DNA of 64,000 bases from Culex pipiens pallens (GCF_016801865.2 NC_068937.1:111462994-111526993); one strand, 5' to 3'. Positions 43,756 through 55,500 are shown, counted from the stretch's first letter. Notes: generated by a model from the sequence alone, not told the origin. A program made the numbers and translations.

Positions 43756-46700
43756 GTGAGTATATGGATGGTTCAAAACCAGTTCTGTGATATTTTTTTG
43801 CTGTTGCTGGCTTGGATTTGAATTTCTATCGGTCACTAATTATATGGCTGCCCTGCCATAATCTGTTCGGGGGAAGGGATCGCCTGCTAGATCGGGGCTG
43901 GTCGTGTTCGCCGGCCCTTTGGGAATGCTGTCCAGTTGATGCACGCGTAGGCAAACGCGTTGATGATTGATAGAGGGAATTTTATAATTCGGTTGACATT
44001 GAACTGAAATTCGTCGGAAACGATCAAGGTTGGGTCGCTGTAACCCGTGAACAGTTCGATTTACTTTGAGGTTTTGATTGATTCTAAGGTGAATTGATAT
44101 GGAGAACACGATAGTGTTTTAAATAAATATTTTATAACATTAACAGTTATATTATTTTTTTCGCAATAACAAATTTTTTGAAAAGACTGCTACCAAGTTC
44201 TGTTTCAAGTCATCAATCACGTTGACGTCAAGTAATTTGCTCACCCAGCTTACTGCTCGACCGGTTCAAGCTTCTCCATTGACCCTTCAGAAAATTAGGT
44301 TCCCGATTTCGACAATTATCTCCGCAAGTACTCGAAATTCTCCATGTTTTGTGCACACGCTTTTTGCTCCCAAACCAAACAAAAAAGTTCTTAATCACCT
44401 CTTTGTTCGACAACGGGGTGGCGCGTCTGACGTCACCGGAGTGCTTGACGCGTTGAAGATTCCGGAACCCTCTTGAGCGGTTCCACCGTGCGCGCCTCTT
44501 CCCGAGGGTCGTTTTTTGCGTCGAAAATAATTGGCTGAGACTTCAGCTAGCGGCGCTTTGCAGTGTTAATCGCTTCTCGATGATTTGCCAACACTGCTCA
44601 GACGTCACAGCTGCGCTGTCAGTTTTTTTGTGTTTTTTTTTTTCTACCACGCAAAAATATTAACAGGGTTCGTCACTTTCCACTTGGAGTCTTTCGCCAA
44701 GGTTGTCGGTCAAAGTGGTCGGTTCCCTGACCTCTTTCGCGTCAAAATCGATTCGTTCCCCGGTTGTCACACGCGTTGATTGATGGTGAACCTCCTTTCA
44801 GACGCTGCCGAACAGTACGCAGCCATTGCGGCGTAGATTTATCGAGACAAATTGGCCCGCGGGCCTACTGCGATTGCAATAACTACTCAGCGTTGACCAC
44901 AGCTCGTTAAGTGTGGTAGTGCGTCGTGCACTTTTAAATTAGCGTGCAGTCACCACCACCACCATTGTGGCAACAACAACAACAGCTGCCGCTGCCATAA
45001 AACGAAGAAAATACGCTCGAACTTCAACGAAACCGAAAACGGATGACCTTCGGAAATGTAGGCCGCAGCCGCGTTTTTCTCTTCTTCGGCCGTCGTCGCC
45101 TTCTCTCACTCGTTTTTTTTTCGGTGTGCACCTTCTCTTTCGAGGGGGTCTGTAATGTCGTCGTCGTTGATGTCAAGTCGACGGCGGCACGCGGCCTGCA
45201 TTGTATAATCGGTCGTGTGGGCTGGTCCGGCATTTTTGTGGACCTTTCGTCACTGACTCGGTGCATATCTACACCCTGAGCAGTGTGTAATTGACCGCGG
45301 CATCCAGTCGACGATCTAAGTCCGATTGTGACCACGCGTCGTGTACTTTCTAGCTGAGGGGTTTTATGGTCAAATGTCATCGCATTTACAGCCGCGCGCC
45401 ATAATGGCGGCCGTAATGACAGCTCGTTACCGAGCACGCGTGCGCTCTTGACGTTTTGGGTCACCACTTTTTTTTGGCATTATTGGGCCAATTGGTGACC
45501 GCATTGCTGAACTCTTAATGCTCTTTTAGTGTCACTATAAACAATCCTCAGTTTACCCAGTTAATCTAATCTAAAGTCAAACATCCCGTTCCGAAAAGGG
45601 ATTGTTAGGTTTGTTTGCCAACAAACTTCCCAAAAAACTCGTTCAACAGCACACGAGCAGGCCATTAACTCTGGCCGGGCAAAAATTGAGCTCATTAGAG
45701 CTAGGTTTTGCAGACCCAAAATTGCTACCGGCCAACGCCATTATGGCGTACTTTGAACTCTGGCATGAGGCCATTATCGGGTGCCGTTAGCAGGAGAGCG
45801 GCTTAGTCATCGCGTGGTTGTTGAACTCCAGAAAAATACAAAACGGTGGGATTTTCCATGCGTCAAGTTGGCACTGATCTTGAATTGATTGGTTAATCTT
45901 GACATTCCATGCGCGTCGAACATTGTGGCTACTTCAACTGTCAAAGTTGTGCTATAAAAATGGTCTTATAGAGCTTGAAACTGTCAAAACTGTGCCATAA
46001 CGACTGCTTTAAATCGTGTAGAGTGAAAGCGTTCAGATTTCCAACACGTGCGTGCAACTTTTCGAAACCTTCGGTATTAGGTCAAACCCCGTCAAGTTCA
46101 ATCGCGATGCAAATTCGGCTCTTCTTGAGCGTGTGTAGAAAATGCGCAAAGCTACTCTTCAAAGCGCCCCTTGATTGGTTTTATTTTTAGCTCATTCTGT
46201 TTGTGAGTGTGTGTGTGTGTGTGTGGCGTGCACGCTCAACTCGAGGTGAGTGAAACTTTGATGTTTGAAGAGTGTACGTGAGAGTGACATTCGCCGACGA
46301 CGGACGACGGTTTTTTTTGGGTGTTTCTTCAAAGGTGGTGGATTTCAAGGTCCGCGTAGCGATTGATTGAAGAGTTGAATTCATTTGCATACACAAGCAA
46401 ACACACACATACACGCAGTGACGTTTGTATGAGGGGTGTGACTGGAATGATGAGCAGAGAGGGGAGAAGATCGCGAACAGCAGATGTTTGCCATTCCAAG
46501 CTTGTCATACCATTGTCTTTTATGGCAAGTTATGCTGCTATTGAAGGATTTACTTTGTAAATTTTGATTTATAGTCTCATGATCTTGTTTTTTTTTTAAG
46601 AAATAATCAATAATTTTCAAGAAATCTCGTAAACATATATGAGAGACTTGACCGCACGCGAAGCGAAGAACTCCCACATTTTATAGCAACTGATTAGATA

Positions 46701-47250
46701 TTCATTCGAGATTTGTCAAATTTTAGGAATACAATTATGGTAATGGATATCAATAAACGTGCATTGCTTTGATGATCCACTTGAGACGCACCGGTATCTA
46801 AAATTAAAGAAAATAACAGGTGTTCCATTTCCGAGTAAACTAATAAAATTGTACATTTGAGAAGGGATTTTCCGATCGGTGAACATTTGTCGTGCTAGTT
46901 GCTGTTCCAGTTTACAAATTAATAATACGGAAGGCGGAATTAGCATTTTGTTCAATGGAAGGGACTTGATTAGACGGTTTCGATCTTGACTAGTAGTAAT
47001 CAAGAGTTGTATCTCAATTCAGGTTAATTTACGCAAGAATCCGTTTCCCTTCCGCTAATAATAGATTTATTGGTTTTATTACGTGGAAAATTACGTTTTT
47101 GCAGCTTAAGATCAGTACGGGGCAATATTTGAACAAAAAATCTTTTAAAATCTTGGTACAATAAATAAATCAACTGCTATAAATATTTAAGCTTTGGCCA
47201 CCTAAGTTTAGCGAAAAAAAAGGGAAATTGATTTTAAGGATTTAAAGAAA
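43756..47250. other. Probable intronic or regulatory DNA
   Basis: Largely unique and moderately GC-rich, with overlapping frames (up to 147 codons, 45024-45467 minus) that lack domains. A consensus donor-like GAG|GTGAGT lies at 46241-46249 on the plus strand. A GT microsatellite is at 46204-46224. Two GCCATWATGGC sites fall here. 46.6-47.25 kb is AT-rich. No supported exon. Confidence 0.35.
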
Positions 47251-48104
47251 ATAATTGGATAATTCTCTACCAACTCACACGACATCGGGAAAAGCTGCCC
47301 CTTTTCGATTTGCGTGAAACTAACTTTTGTCCCTGATCACGAATCCGAGGTCCGTTTTTTGATATCTCATGACGGAGGGGCGGTACGACCCCTTCAATTT
47401 TTGAACATGCGAAAAAAAACATGTGTTTTTCATTAATTTGCAGCCTGAAACGGTGGGTGATGAGATAGAAATTTGGTGTCAAAGGGACTTCTGTGTAAAA
47501 TTAGACGCTAGATAATTCGTGATGTTTATAGCAAACCCCATATTTATATAAATCAATTTTTTTTGTAATTGTCTACTCTACAACTTTGTAGAACATTATT
47601 ACACTCTAAAAATATTCCTGAAAAGTTAGAAAAAACACGAAGCTTTAAAATGAAAAATTGTGTTCTAGATGAAAAAATGACCTTTCTGGGTCAATAAAGA
47701 TTCGAAAAAAACATTAAATTTCCCTTAAAATGACATGTCCCAAATTTTTTTACAGTCGAGTAACGGAAAATGGGAGAATTTTTAAAACTTTTTTAGTGTT
47801 TTTTCGATGAAAAATATGTTTTTTTTCGGTATTCTAATTTAACACAAAAGTCCCTTTGACACCACATTTCTATCTCATCACCCACCGTTTCAGGCTGCAA
47901 ATTATTGAAAAACATATCTTTTTTCGCATGTTCAAAAATTGAAGGGTTCGTACCGCCCTTCCGTCACGAGATATCAAAAAATGGACCTCGGATTCGTGAT
48001 CAGGGACAAAAGTTACCCCTGAGGACAAAGTTTCACGCAAATCGAAAAGGGATCGGGGCAACTTTTCCCGATTTCGTGTGAGTTGGTAGAGAATTAACCA
48101 ATTA
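47251..48104. mobile_element. Foldback element C (0.85 kb, complete)
   Basis: Ends TAATTCTCTACCAACTCACA and its inverted counterpart, with arms of about 260 bp (47251-47515 and 47843-48104) sharing TTCGATTTGCGTGAAAC, GACCTCGGATTCGTG (inverted) and GTCCCTTTGACACC. The central part includes GTAATTGTCTACTCTACAAC. No transposase. A related right half is at 54620-55252. Frames in both arms, e.g. VVPPLRHEISKNGPRIRDQG, come from the repeat. Confidence 0.8.
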
Positions 48105-50344
48105 CGCAAATTTTAAATGAAAATAGTAGGAGAAATATACCTTTTTTAATCACTCTAAGCCGTTCGACCAATTCTCATCACTTTTGCCGTTTTCCGCTAT
48201 TAAATCAATATTTTCAGATGTATCAACAATGGAGAATTACTTGCTCACTTTTATTTGAGCTGTTTATTACTTTGGAACCGTCAAAAACACTTTATGAAAG
48301 CTGTAATTCATGATCAAAGTGCTGATAGGCCGATAATAGAAATAGGCTGAAAAAGGGTATAGTTCCCCTATATAAATTTATGACATGTGGGTTTGTTTTA
48401 ATTTGGTTACCTTCCAAAATAGCCCTGGGAATTTAAAAGAAATGTAAAACAATTACATTATTTTAAATCAGAACTTCCCATCCGGTTCAGTAAAACCCCC
48501 CGGGTTCACGCATCTTCCGGTCACATCATTTGAAAATTCTCGCTAAGGACTCGTCACGTCTGCACCGGCACTTCATTACCCAAATGACATGTCATTACCT
48601 GAGCCTGAGCAGTCACTTCACACCGCACAACAACAGCAATAACTTTACAATTTGCTCTTCTTTGAACCCAGCTCACGTCACAGTCTCCTATGATTGTGCG
48701 GTTGCCGCCCCTCCCCGTGTGCCATAATGGCCACCACCCTTGACAGCTACGGTTGGCCCTTGCACTTGAGTCTCGCCGCTCGTTCCAAGTATGCAATTTG
48801 CTAGAAAACAGAGAGAGATTGACAAATCGTCGCCATCGTGCTAACTTGTCGTACTTGCATTTTGGGCCAAATTGAGTTAAGAACGCCATTTTGTGCAGCT
48901 CACAATGCCTCACCTTTTGACCTTCACAGATCCCCAAAATTCGATTTCAATCCTGAGATATTCATCAAAATCCGAAAAAACTCCGTGCATTTTTGTCACT
49001 TTATATATGAAAGTAGTTTCAATCTTGTCTTGCTATCTTGTCACTCCATGAAAATTGATGTAAGTGTGACAAAAGGCCAAAGGGATTTCAGGCCAGGAAA
49101 GTCAGGATGCGTTTGTCGCACGTACAAGCAAGACTACCGTAAACATTTGTAATTATAACTCGGGACTCCAGCAACCAACTTCAACCAAACTTTGGGACAA
49201 TGCACAGAATGGTGAGCCACACAAAACGTGTTTGTTATTGTTTACATTGCGTGCTCTCGTTTTTGAATATTCAAGGTCAAACATTAAAACGCGTTTTTCT
49301 CGGAACGTCAAAATGGCGGGTGCGACAAGATAGCACGACGACGTCGAAATGGGCCATCCCCTCGCGTCATGACCGGCTCTTGTCAATGTTAACTCACCGT
49401 GCATTTTTTGTTGTTGTCGTTTTGTTTACATTCCGCTCGCGTATCAAAGCAGGCTTAGAGGGCAAGCTTAGTACCCTTCGCAGTAGGTACTTGACTTTGG
49501 CACAAGTTATATGTTTTGTCCATTAGCGAAGCCCTCATGGTGACGCCGTCAAGCCAAGATTATTTATAGCACCCAGGTGCGAATTGTCAAAGCAGTGCCA
49601 TAATGGCCGGCCGCCATAACTCATTTGGCGTGCTGTTGCGCGGCAGCAATTAGCTAATGCAACCTTGGACGGATTAATTGGGTCTAGGTCTAGGATTAAT
49701 GCGTCCGTCGTCTTGGTGGTGGTCATATAACTCCGCTTAGATGGCCCCTGCCATAAAACCGGCTTGCCGGCGTTGGGAAGGAAGTTTGTCCGAGGAGGGC
49801 ACCCTCGTGGCTGCTACCGTCTTACAAGGTGGTGACTTCAACAGGTTTGCCGGCCAAAACTACGACTACGACGAAGGTGAGGTTAATAAAAGTAATAGCA
49901 TTTTACCGTCGCTTTTGCTTTCGAGGGCCCTTCGGCTTTTTCCTGGGCAGAAGGCTCCCCCCGGTGAGGAGTGGTTTTGATTAATAGTGCGGGTGACCTT
50001 CACATCTGGTGAGGTGTCGCCTAGCTGGGAATGTGGCCAGATGGGCTGGACATTGCCCCGCGGGGTTATGAACCGGATAGGGTCGAATAAAAAAAGATTT
50101 ATTTCAGCAATGGAAAACGCGAGAAGGGAGTGCGTCCGTACTCGGAAATATCAGAATGTTATTGGTTGGCATTTCATATTGAAGAATTTTGTTGAATATG
50201 TTCAAATATAAAAACAATAAATTTCCAGTAAATTCATCAATCGAAATGTTTGACGTCTGACAAACTATAATTGTTAATTTTTTGACAGCTGTCAGGTGCT
50301 TTTAGCTAATTCAAATTAGAGAATCCGATCTTTATTTGCGCTGC
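48105..50344. other. Unique DNA without a supported gene
   Basis: 48.5-50.2 kb is relatively GC-rich with scattered frames (up to 127 codons) lacking domains. Two GCCATAATGGC sites lie here. The dispersed repeat copy 2 lies at 48826-48906. The stretch ends at the assembly gap. Confidence 0.35.
48826..48906 (-). repeat. Dispersed repeat unit, copy 2
   Basis: Inverted counterpart of 35908-35988: TCGTGCTAACTTGTCG, CCAAATTGAGTTAAGAACGC and CATTTTGTGCAGCTCAC. See copy 1. Confidence 0.6.
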
Positions 50345-50444
50345 NNNNNNNNNNNNNNNNNNNNNNNNNNNNNNNNNNNNNNNNNNNNNNNNNNNNNNNN
50401 NNNNNNNNNNNNNNNNNNNNNNNNNNNNNNNNNNNNNNNNNNNN
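50345..50444. other. Assembly gap (100 N)
   Basis: Exactly 100 N, the usual placeholder for a gap of unknown size. An open frame drawn across it is not meaningful. Confidence 0.99.
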
Positions 50445-50540
50445 ATATCTATAGCCTTCAACACGCATAACTCGACTTTCTCAAAAAATGTATATGGATG
50501 ATCATTTTGCGCCAACTGGCACATCACTCGAAAGGCACTT

Positions 50541-50790
50541 TCTCTAGTCAAGCTAAAATTTGGTGGAGCTATTGATACTATCAAAACATGTAAGAATCCC
50601 AATTTTGAACCAATTTCCTTTAAAAATAACTATCAAGTTTTGCTCTATCATTTTTTGTTTCCGAGATATGGACATTTAAAAAGGAGGTTTGGGGCGGTGA
50701 CAAAAAAGAATGAGTAGTCCAATTTGGTTCAAAATCGAGATTCTTACATGTTTTGATAGTATCAATAGCTCCACCAAATTTGGGCTTGCT
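50541..50790. repeat. Hairpin element beside the gap
   Basis: Inverted arms of about 66 bp: ATTTGGTGGAGCTATTGATA and CAAAACATGTAAGAAT on the left, ATTCTTACATGTTTTG and TCAATAGCTCCACCAAATTT on the right. The outer ends are not resolved; part may lie in the gap. Confidence 0.65.
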
Positions 50791-51082
50791 CAGATTTTTT
50801 TTTTCGGTTTGTACTGTTTGCACAAATGCACACTTTTGTCCCGGTCTTGGGGCAAGCTAGCAAATTATCTAAATAAAAAAAAAGTATAAAAATTTAAATA
50901 AGAAGCCATGGTTGCAAACTTTCAATGAAAAAAGTGTTTTAAGATGCATTATAGACCTGTCCAGTTGTTTTGCAATCATTAGTTTCCAAAATATCTAAGT
51001 ATTGACGAAAATTTTATTTTTTGCAGAATATTTTAAACATGAAATTTACCAACAAATTTGCCAAAATTACTATCTTCCGATG

Positions 51083-52025
51083 TAGGGGAGTTTGGGGTAA
51101 TATGGACAGTGGGGGTAATTTGGACACCCCTTTAAAAATCACATTTTCTTCGGATATAAAGTGAAAACGGCAATTAAAGTGATAAGGCTAGTACTAGTAA
51201 TGGCCTAGGAGTATGGACAAACCAAAAAAGTTGGAATAGGTTAAGTAGTTTTGGTATTATTTGTAAAAGTTCCCAAAGGTCGGTTGGCACTGCCTTAATT
51301 CTAATATTTGAGGGTTGGGAAATAAGGTTTTGCAGGGATTATATGGCAAAAAAGTGAACAATTTTGGTTTAAGAGGGTTGCTTGGACGTTGCCTGAGATA
51401 TGTAAGTATAAATATTGTGCATTTAATCAATTTTTATCATCAAAAATTGCAATTTTTGATAGAACGTGCTATGGGGGTAATTTGGACATGGCTTGTGGGG
51501 GTAATTAGGACATACCTAAAAGTCTACCTGTCAGGCAAAAAAAAAGTAATTTTCACAAAATCATTATATAAACCTTTGATGAAATATTATGAGCAAAAAA
51601 CACTTAAAAATATAAAGCAATTACAAAACCAGGTTGAAGGTTAAAAAACATGCTCAAAAAATCAAATGTTAAACTTATTCTTCAACATGTGTCCAAATTA
51701 CCCCACGAAAGTTGTCCATATTACCCACAAGGTATGTCCATATTACTCCACAAGGCATGTCCAAATTACCCCACAAGGCATGTCCAAATTACCCCATAGG
51801 GGTGTTCATATTACCCTCACACAAAAATGTGGGGGTAATTTGGACACCTTTTGATATTTGCGATAAAAATGGGGTTTTCATCAAAATTTATCGAAATAAA
51901 TGACATTTTTCCATAAAATATGGTCTCTTTTATCCTCTGGTGTCATCCACATTCCTTTAAAATATCCATACAGCCCGTGGCAGAGCTATTTCCTTAGGGT
52001 GTCCAAATTACCCCACACTCCCCTA
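51083..52025. mobile_element. TA-flanked element with iterated GGGTAATTTGGACA
   Basis: Begins TAGGGGAGTTTGGGGTAAT and ends ATTACCCCACACTCCCCTA. The motif GGGGTAATWTGGACA or its complement occurs at both ends and repeatedly inside: near 51472 and 51499, five or more inverted copies at 51686-51815, and near 51828. TA flanks both edges. The GGGGAG start, TA edges and iterated end motif repeat the design of 31551-32730 with a different motif. AT-rich interior; a 109-codon frame is not recognisable. Confidence 0.8.
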
Positions 52026-52853
52026 CACATTTTTTTTATAAATGGGACTTTTTGGGATTTTTTTTTAAATTAATAAGGCCGATGCAAATATTTTTCAAAG
52101 TTTTTGTCCCTCGGCTCTGGCCGGAGTCAAGGGGAGGGGGGACAAAGAAATAAAAAAAAATATAAAAATTTAAATAACAAGCCATAGTTTCAACATTAGA
52201 ATGCAAACACTGTTTTAAAATGCATTTTACACTAGTTCAGTTGTTTTGCAATCATTAGTTTTCAAAAAAGTAAGATTTGACGAAATCAAAAAAAATAGCG
52301 AAAAAAAAACTTATTGCGATAACAAACATCGAAAATTTAAAAAAATAAATCCAAAGATGTTTTAATCATCCCAAACATGCTAAAAATTATTTAAAATGCA
52401 GGGGAATGCATTTTAAAACAATTTCAGCTGATTGCACTCAAATTTCCATTGAATTTTGAAGTTTTTTGAAAAAAGTTTGTTTTTTTGCCCCCTGATTTTT
52501 CGGGCCAACCCTGATTTTTCGGACCAACTTTGGGGGTGACAAAAACTTTTAATAAAATTTGTACCAGCCTAATCATTTTATAAAAAAAGCACTATTGAAT
52601 ATATATTTTTTAAAGCTGACATTTTACAACAATTTTCTGCTCTTTTCAATAAAACTTACAAAATTTAAGAATCATTTTTTTTTATTTTTATCCTTGAAAG
52701 ACGGGGTTTTTCTACAAAAGTTTTGCAACAAAAAGCTAAAAGAAAACGTATCGCCACCAATGAAAAAGTAACATGAACCTATGATTTTTTTTAAATAAAA
52801 ATGCGAAATTGGACGAGCTTTCCGGTAAAAATATTTAAGAGACTGGAAAATCA
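52026..52853. other. AT-rich non-coding DNA
   Basis: No supported gene or element ends. CCCTGATTTTTCGGGCCAAC and TTTTTCGGACCAAC repeat near 52490-52520. Short frames are composition artefacts. Confidence 0.4.
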
Positions 52854-52865
52854 AGTCTGTCATAT

Positions 52866-52920
52866 TATTATTATTAGTTTTATTAAAGACACTTTACCAT
52901 TGCAATGGCATTCGTGTCGT
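52866..52920 (-). mobile_element. 55-bp 5'-truncated LINE stub with 12-bp TSD
   Basis: AGTCTGTCATAT occurs at 52854-52865 and again at 52921-52932. Between them, read on the minus strand, is 55 bp: GACACGAATGCCATTGC, then CTTTAATAAAACTAATAATA. This is the 3' end and (TAA)n-like tail of a non-LTR retrotransposon; the CGAATGCC...AAAGTG wording recalls I/Loa-type ends, from memory. It records an aborted reverse transcription. Confidence 0.75.
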
Positions 52921-53285
52921 AGTCTGTCATATAGAAATTGCCAAAACCACTAAAAAAAACATATTTTTCAACATTTTTATTTTTAAAACCGCTGTACCGG
53001 ATTGGACATAGGACAATGGTCATTATGCAGAATTTGATGTAAAATTGTCTGGGGAATCGCCAACTGTTGGTTTTTGAAAATTTTGAACACTTTTCAAAAA
53101 AACAGTTTTAGTAAATGATTTTTGTATTTTTCTTTTTGGAGAGAAATACCATCCTGCATCTTTCGTGAGTCTTTTTGTCACATTTTAGGCTATTTACACA
53201 AAATTTTGAACGAAAAAAAATCGTGGCATTACCTTAAAATTTAACTTTTAAACTTAAATATTGAAAGATCTCAGATCTAATTTTA

Positions 53286-55252
53286 AAATTTCGTGTTTTT
53301 TCTATTTTTGCAGGGTTATTTTTTAGAGTGTAACAATGTTCTATAAAGTTGTAGAGCAGAAAATTACAAAAATGTTTATATATAGACATAAGGGGTTTGC
53401 TTATAAACATCACGAGTTATTGCGATTTTACGAAAAAAAGTTTTGAAAATGTTGGTCGTCGTTAGAGGGTGACGAGCGGGAATTCCCGGGAAAAAATTCC
53501 CGGGAAATCGACCATTTTTGGACCTCTCGATTCCCGGGAAATTCGGTCGGGACTCCCGGGAAATTTTATACTTATTTTATCGAAGCAAAATCATATAAAC
53601 TAATCAGAAAATTATTTGAAAAATTCTCAGTTCTTGGAAGTTCAATGTTCTATGTCCAAGTTCGAATAAACCAATGCTTCTCTGACCTTCTTATTCAGAA
53701 AGTCTAAAATTTAACTTGTCACAAACTCCAATAACTATAATTGAGAGAAGCCAAAAACAATTGGACCCCAAAATTTATCTTGAAGTATATTTAGCAGTTA
53801 CACATCAGAAACGAAATCTAAAGTTTTTTAAATTATTTTTATTTATTATTTCTATAAGAGGGAAAAGCTTTTTCAAAATAAATTCAATTTCCATATCCTC
53901 CTTCGAGCATAGCAATCATCCCTAGGGTAATTTCGCTGTATCAAGGTAATTTCCTTTTTTGATGTCAATAAGTCATTTTGCGTTTCACGTTAACCTCAAT
54001 ATTCAATTATATTTTGGAAAAACAATTGTGTGAATACTGTAAATATTTCTTCAATTAATATTTACAGTTGACCCTAAACAGGAAAAAAAACAAGTTTAAA
54101 TTGTTGTTTTAATTCGTTGTTTATCATATTGCAAATATCTCGATTCTGGGAAATTATATATTAGCTTTTTTTCACTTCACAAAAATTTTGCAACAAGCTT
54201 GTGAAACTTTTGAAAAATCACTCAGTGCGAATAAAGATTCGTTAACATTTTAAACTACAATTTTGAGTCCCAAAAATCACAAGAAACGATCTTGCATTTG
54301 CAGATTCAGAAAAAAAATAATCAAAAGGTAGATATAGTTCCTCATATAAAGAGGATACTGAAGTTAACGTTTCATGGAATAAGTATGAGTTAAATGTAAC
54401 TTAATTGGTTGAAAAGAAATTATTGCCACTATTGGCGTAGAAAAAAAACTCCCGGATCCCGGGAATTCCCGGGAAATGGCCAAATTCAACTCTCGGTTCC
54501 CGGGAAATTGAAAATCTCGAGAATCGTCACCCTCTAGTCGTCGTTGATCATGACCGTTCATGGTCACCCGCGACAGACACGGACGACGAAACAAAGAGAA
54601 ACGCAAAAAGTGACTTTTTCAAAACTTTTTTTCGTAAAATCGCGATAACCCGTGATGTTTATAAGCAAACCTCTTATGTCGATATATCAATATTTTTTGT
54701 AATTGTCTGCTCTACAACTTTGTACAACATTGTTACACTCTAAAAAATAACCCTGCAAAGTTAGAAAAAACACAAAATTTTAAAATGAAAAATTGTGTTT
54801 TAAATGAAAAAATGACCCTTCTGGGTCAATGGAGATTCGGAAAGTAAATTAAATTTCCCATAAAATGACATGTTCCAAAAAAAATTTACAGTCAAGTAAC
54901 GGAAAATGGGAGAATTTTTAAAACTTTTTTAGTGTTTTTTTCGATGAAAAATATGTTTTTCGGAATTCTGAGTACGCCATCAAATCGGGCGTCTAATTTT
55001 ACATAAAAGTCCCTTTGACACAAAATTTCTATCTCATCACCGTTTCAGGCTGCAAATTATTGAAAAACACCTCTTTTTTCGCATGTTCAATAATGGAAGG
55101 GGTCGTACCACCCCTCCGTCACGAGATATCAAAAAACGGACCTCGGATTCGTGATCAGGGACAAAAGTTACCCCTTAGGACAAAGTTTCACGCAAATCGA
55201 AGAGGGGTCGGGGCAACTTTTCTCGATTTCGTGTAAGTTGGTAGAGAATTAC
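53286..55252. mobile_element. Foldback C relative, rearranged and interrupted
   Basis: 53286-53449 is the inverted copy of 54618-54783 (TAAACATCACGAGTTATTGC versus GCGATAACCCGTGATGTTTA; TAGAGTGTAACAATGTTCTA inverted likewise). 54780-55252 matches the right half of foldback C up to the same end (GTAAGTTGGTAGAGAATTA). The matching left outer arm is not visible. A hAT MITE splits the loop at 53463-54536. Confidence 0.65.
53463..54536. mobile_element. hAT MITE, 1,074 bp, TSD GTCGTCGT
   Basis: TIR TAGAGGGTGACGA at 53463 and its exact inverse ending at 54536, with GTCGTCGT duplicated at 53455-53462 and 54537-54544. The 8-bp TSD and TAG-type ends are hAT hallmarks. The subterminal regions are studded with CCCGGG in TTCCCGGGAA-like context: 53485, 53499, 53533 and 53555 at left; 54458, 54468 and 54499 at right. 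Longest frame is 69 codons, so it is non-autonomous. Confidence 0.92.
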
Positions 55253-55500
55253 CCATGAGAATTTCCCCTATTTGTCCGATTTTTTGGGTTCTTGAACAAA
55301 TTTCGAAATAAAGACAAATTTCCTTGCAAATTTCTCAAAAACAACATTTAATTATGCGGTTGAATATAAAAGTTAATTGAACAAAAAAAATCTAATAATT
55401 TACAACATTTAATCAACCGAAAAAGCTGTTCGGTGAAATTGAGAAAGAAAATAACTGTTAGTCATGGAAAAAGGCTTTAGCGAAAATTAAAATTCAAATA

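Larger units (their letters stand above)
45398..49607. promoter_or_regulatory. Four palindromic GCCATWATGGC sites
   Basis: GCCATAATGGC at 45398-45408, 48721-48731 and 49597-49607, and GCCATTATGGC at 45737-45747. The two forms are reverse complements. The half-site GCCAT is the core bound by Pleiohomeotic/YY1. TGTCAA or TTGACA lies close by at several sites (49584; 48740; also 45981 beside GCCATAACG). By simple arithmetic about 0.03 occurrences are expected in 64 kb at equal base use. The sites lie in unique DNA, not in repeats that I can recognise. Confidence 0.45.

Noticed and set aside
45024..45467. 147-codon minus-strand frame
   Set aside because: Low-complexity Thr/Arg/Lys-rich end from CAA/CCA and CGA repeats; no motif, and a plus-strand frame overlaps.
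46241..46249. GAG|GTGAGT as an exon end
   Set aside because: Consensus donor, but no convincing acceptor, promoter or frame lies upstream; kept only as a note in the region entry.
50306..50602. 98-codon frame across the N gap
   Set aside because: It includes about 33 undefined residues, and the gap length is arbitrary.
47267..55236. Conserved frame VVPPLRHEISKNGPRIRDQG seen at 47.3 kb and 55.0 kb
   Set aside because: The similarity is that of the foldback arms at DNA level; frames differ at both ends and the opposite arm carries disrupted versions.
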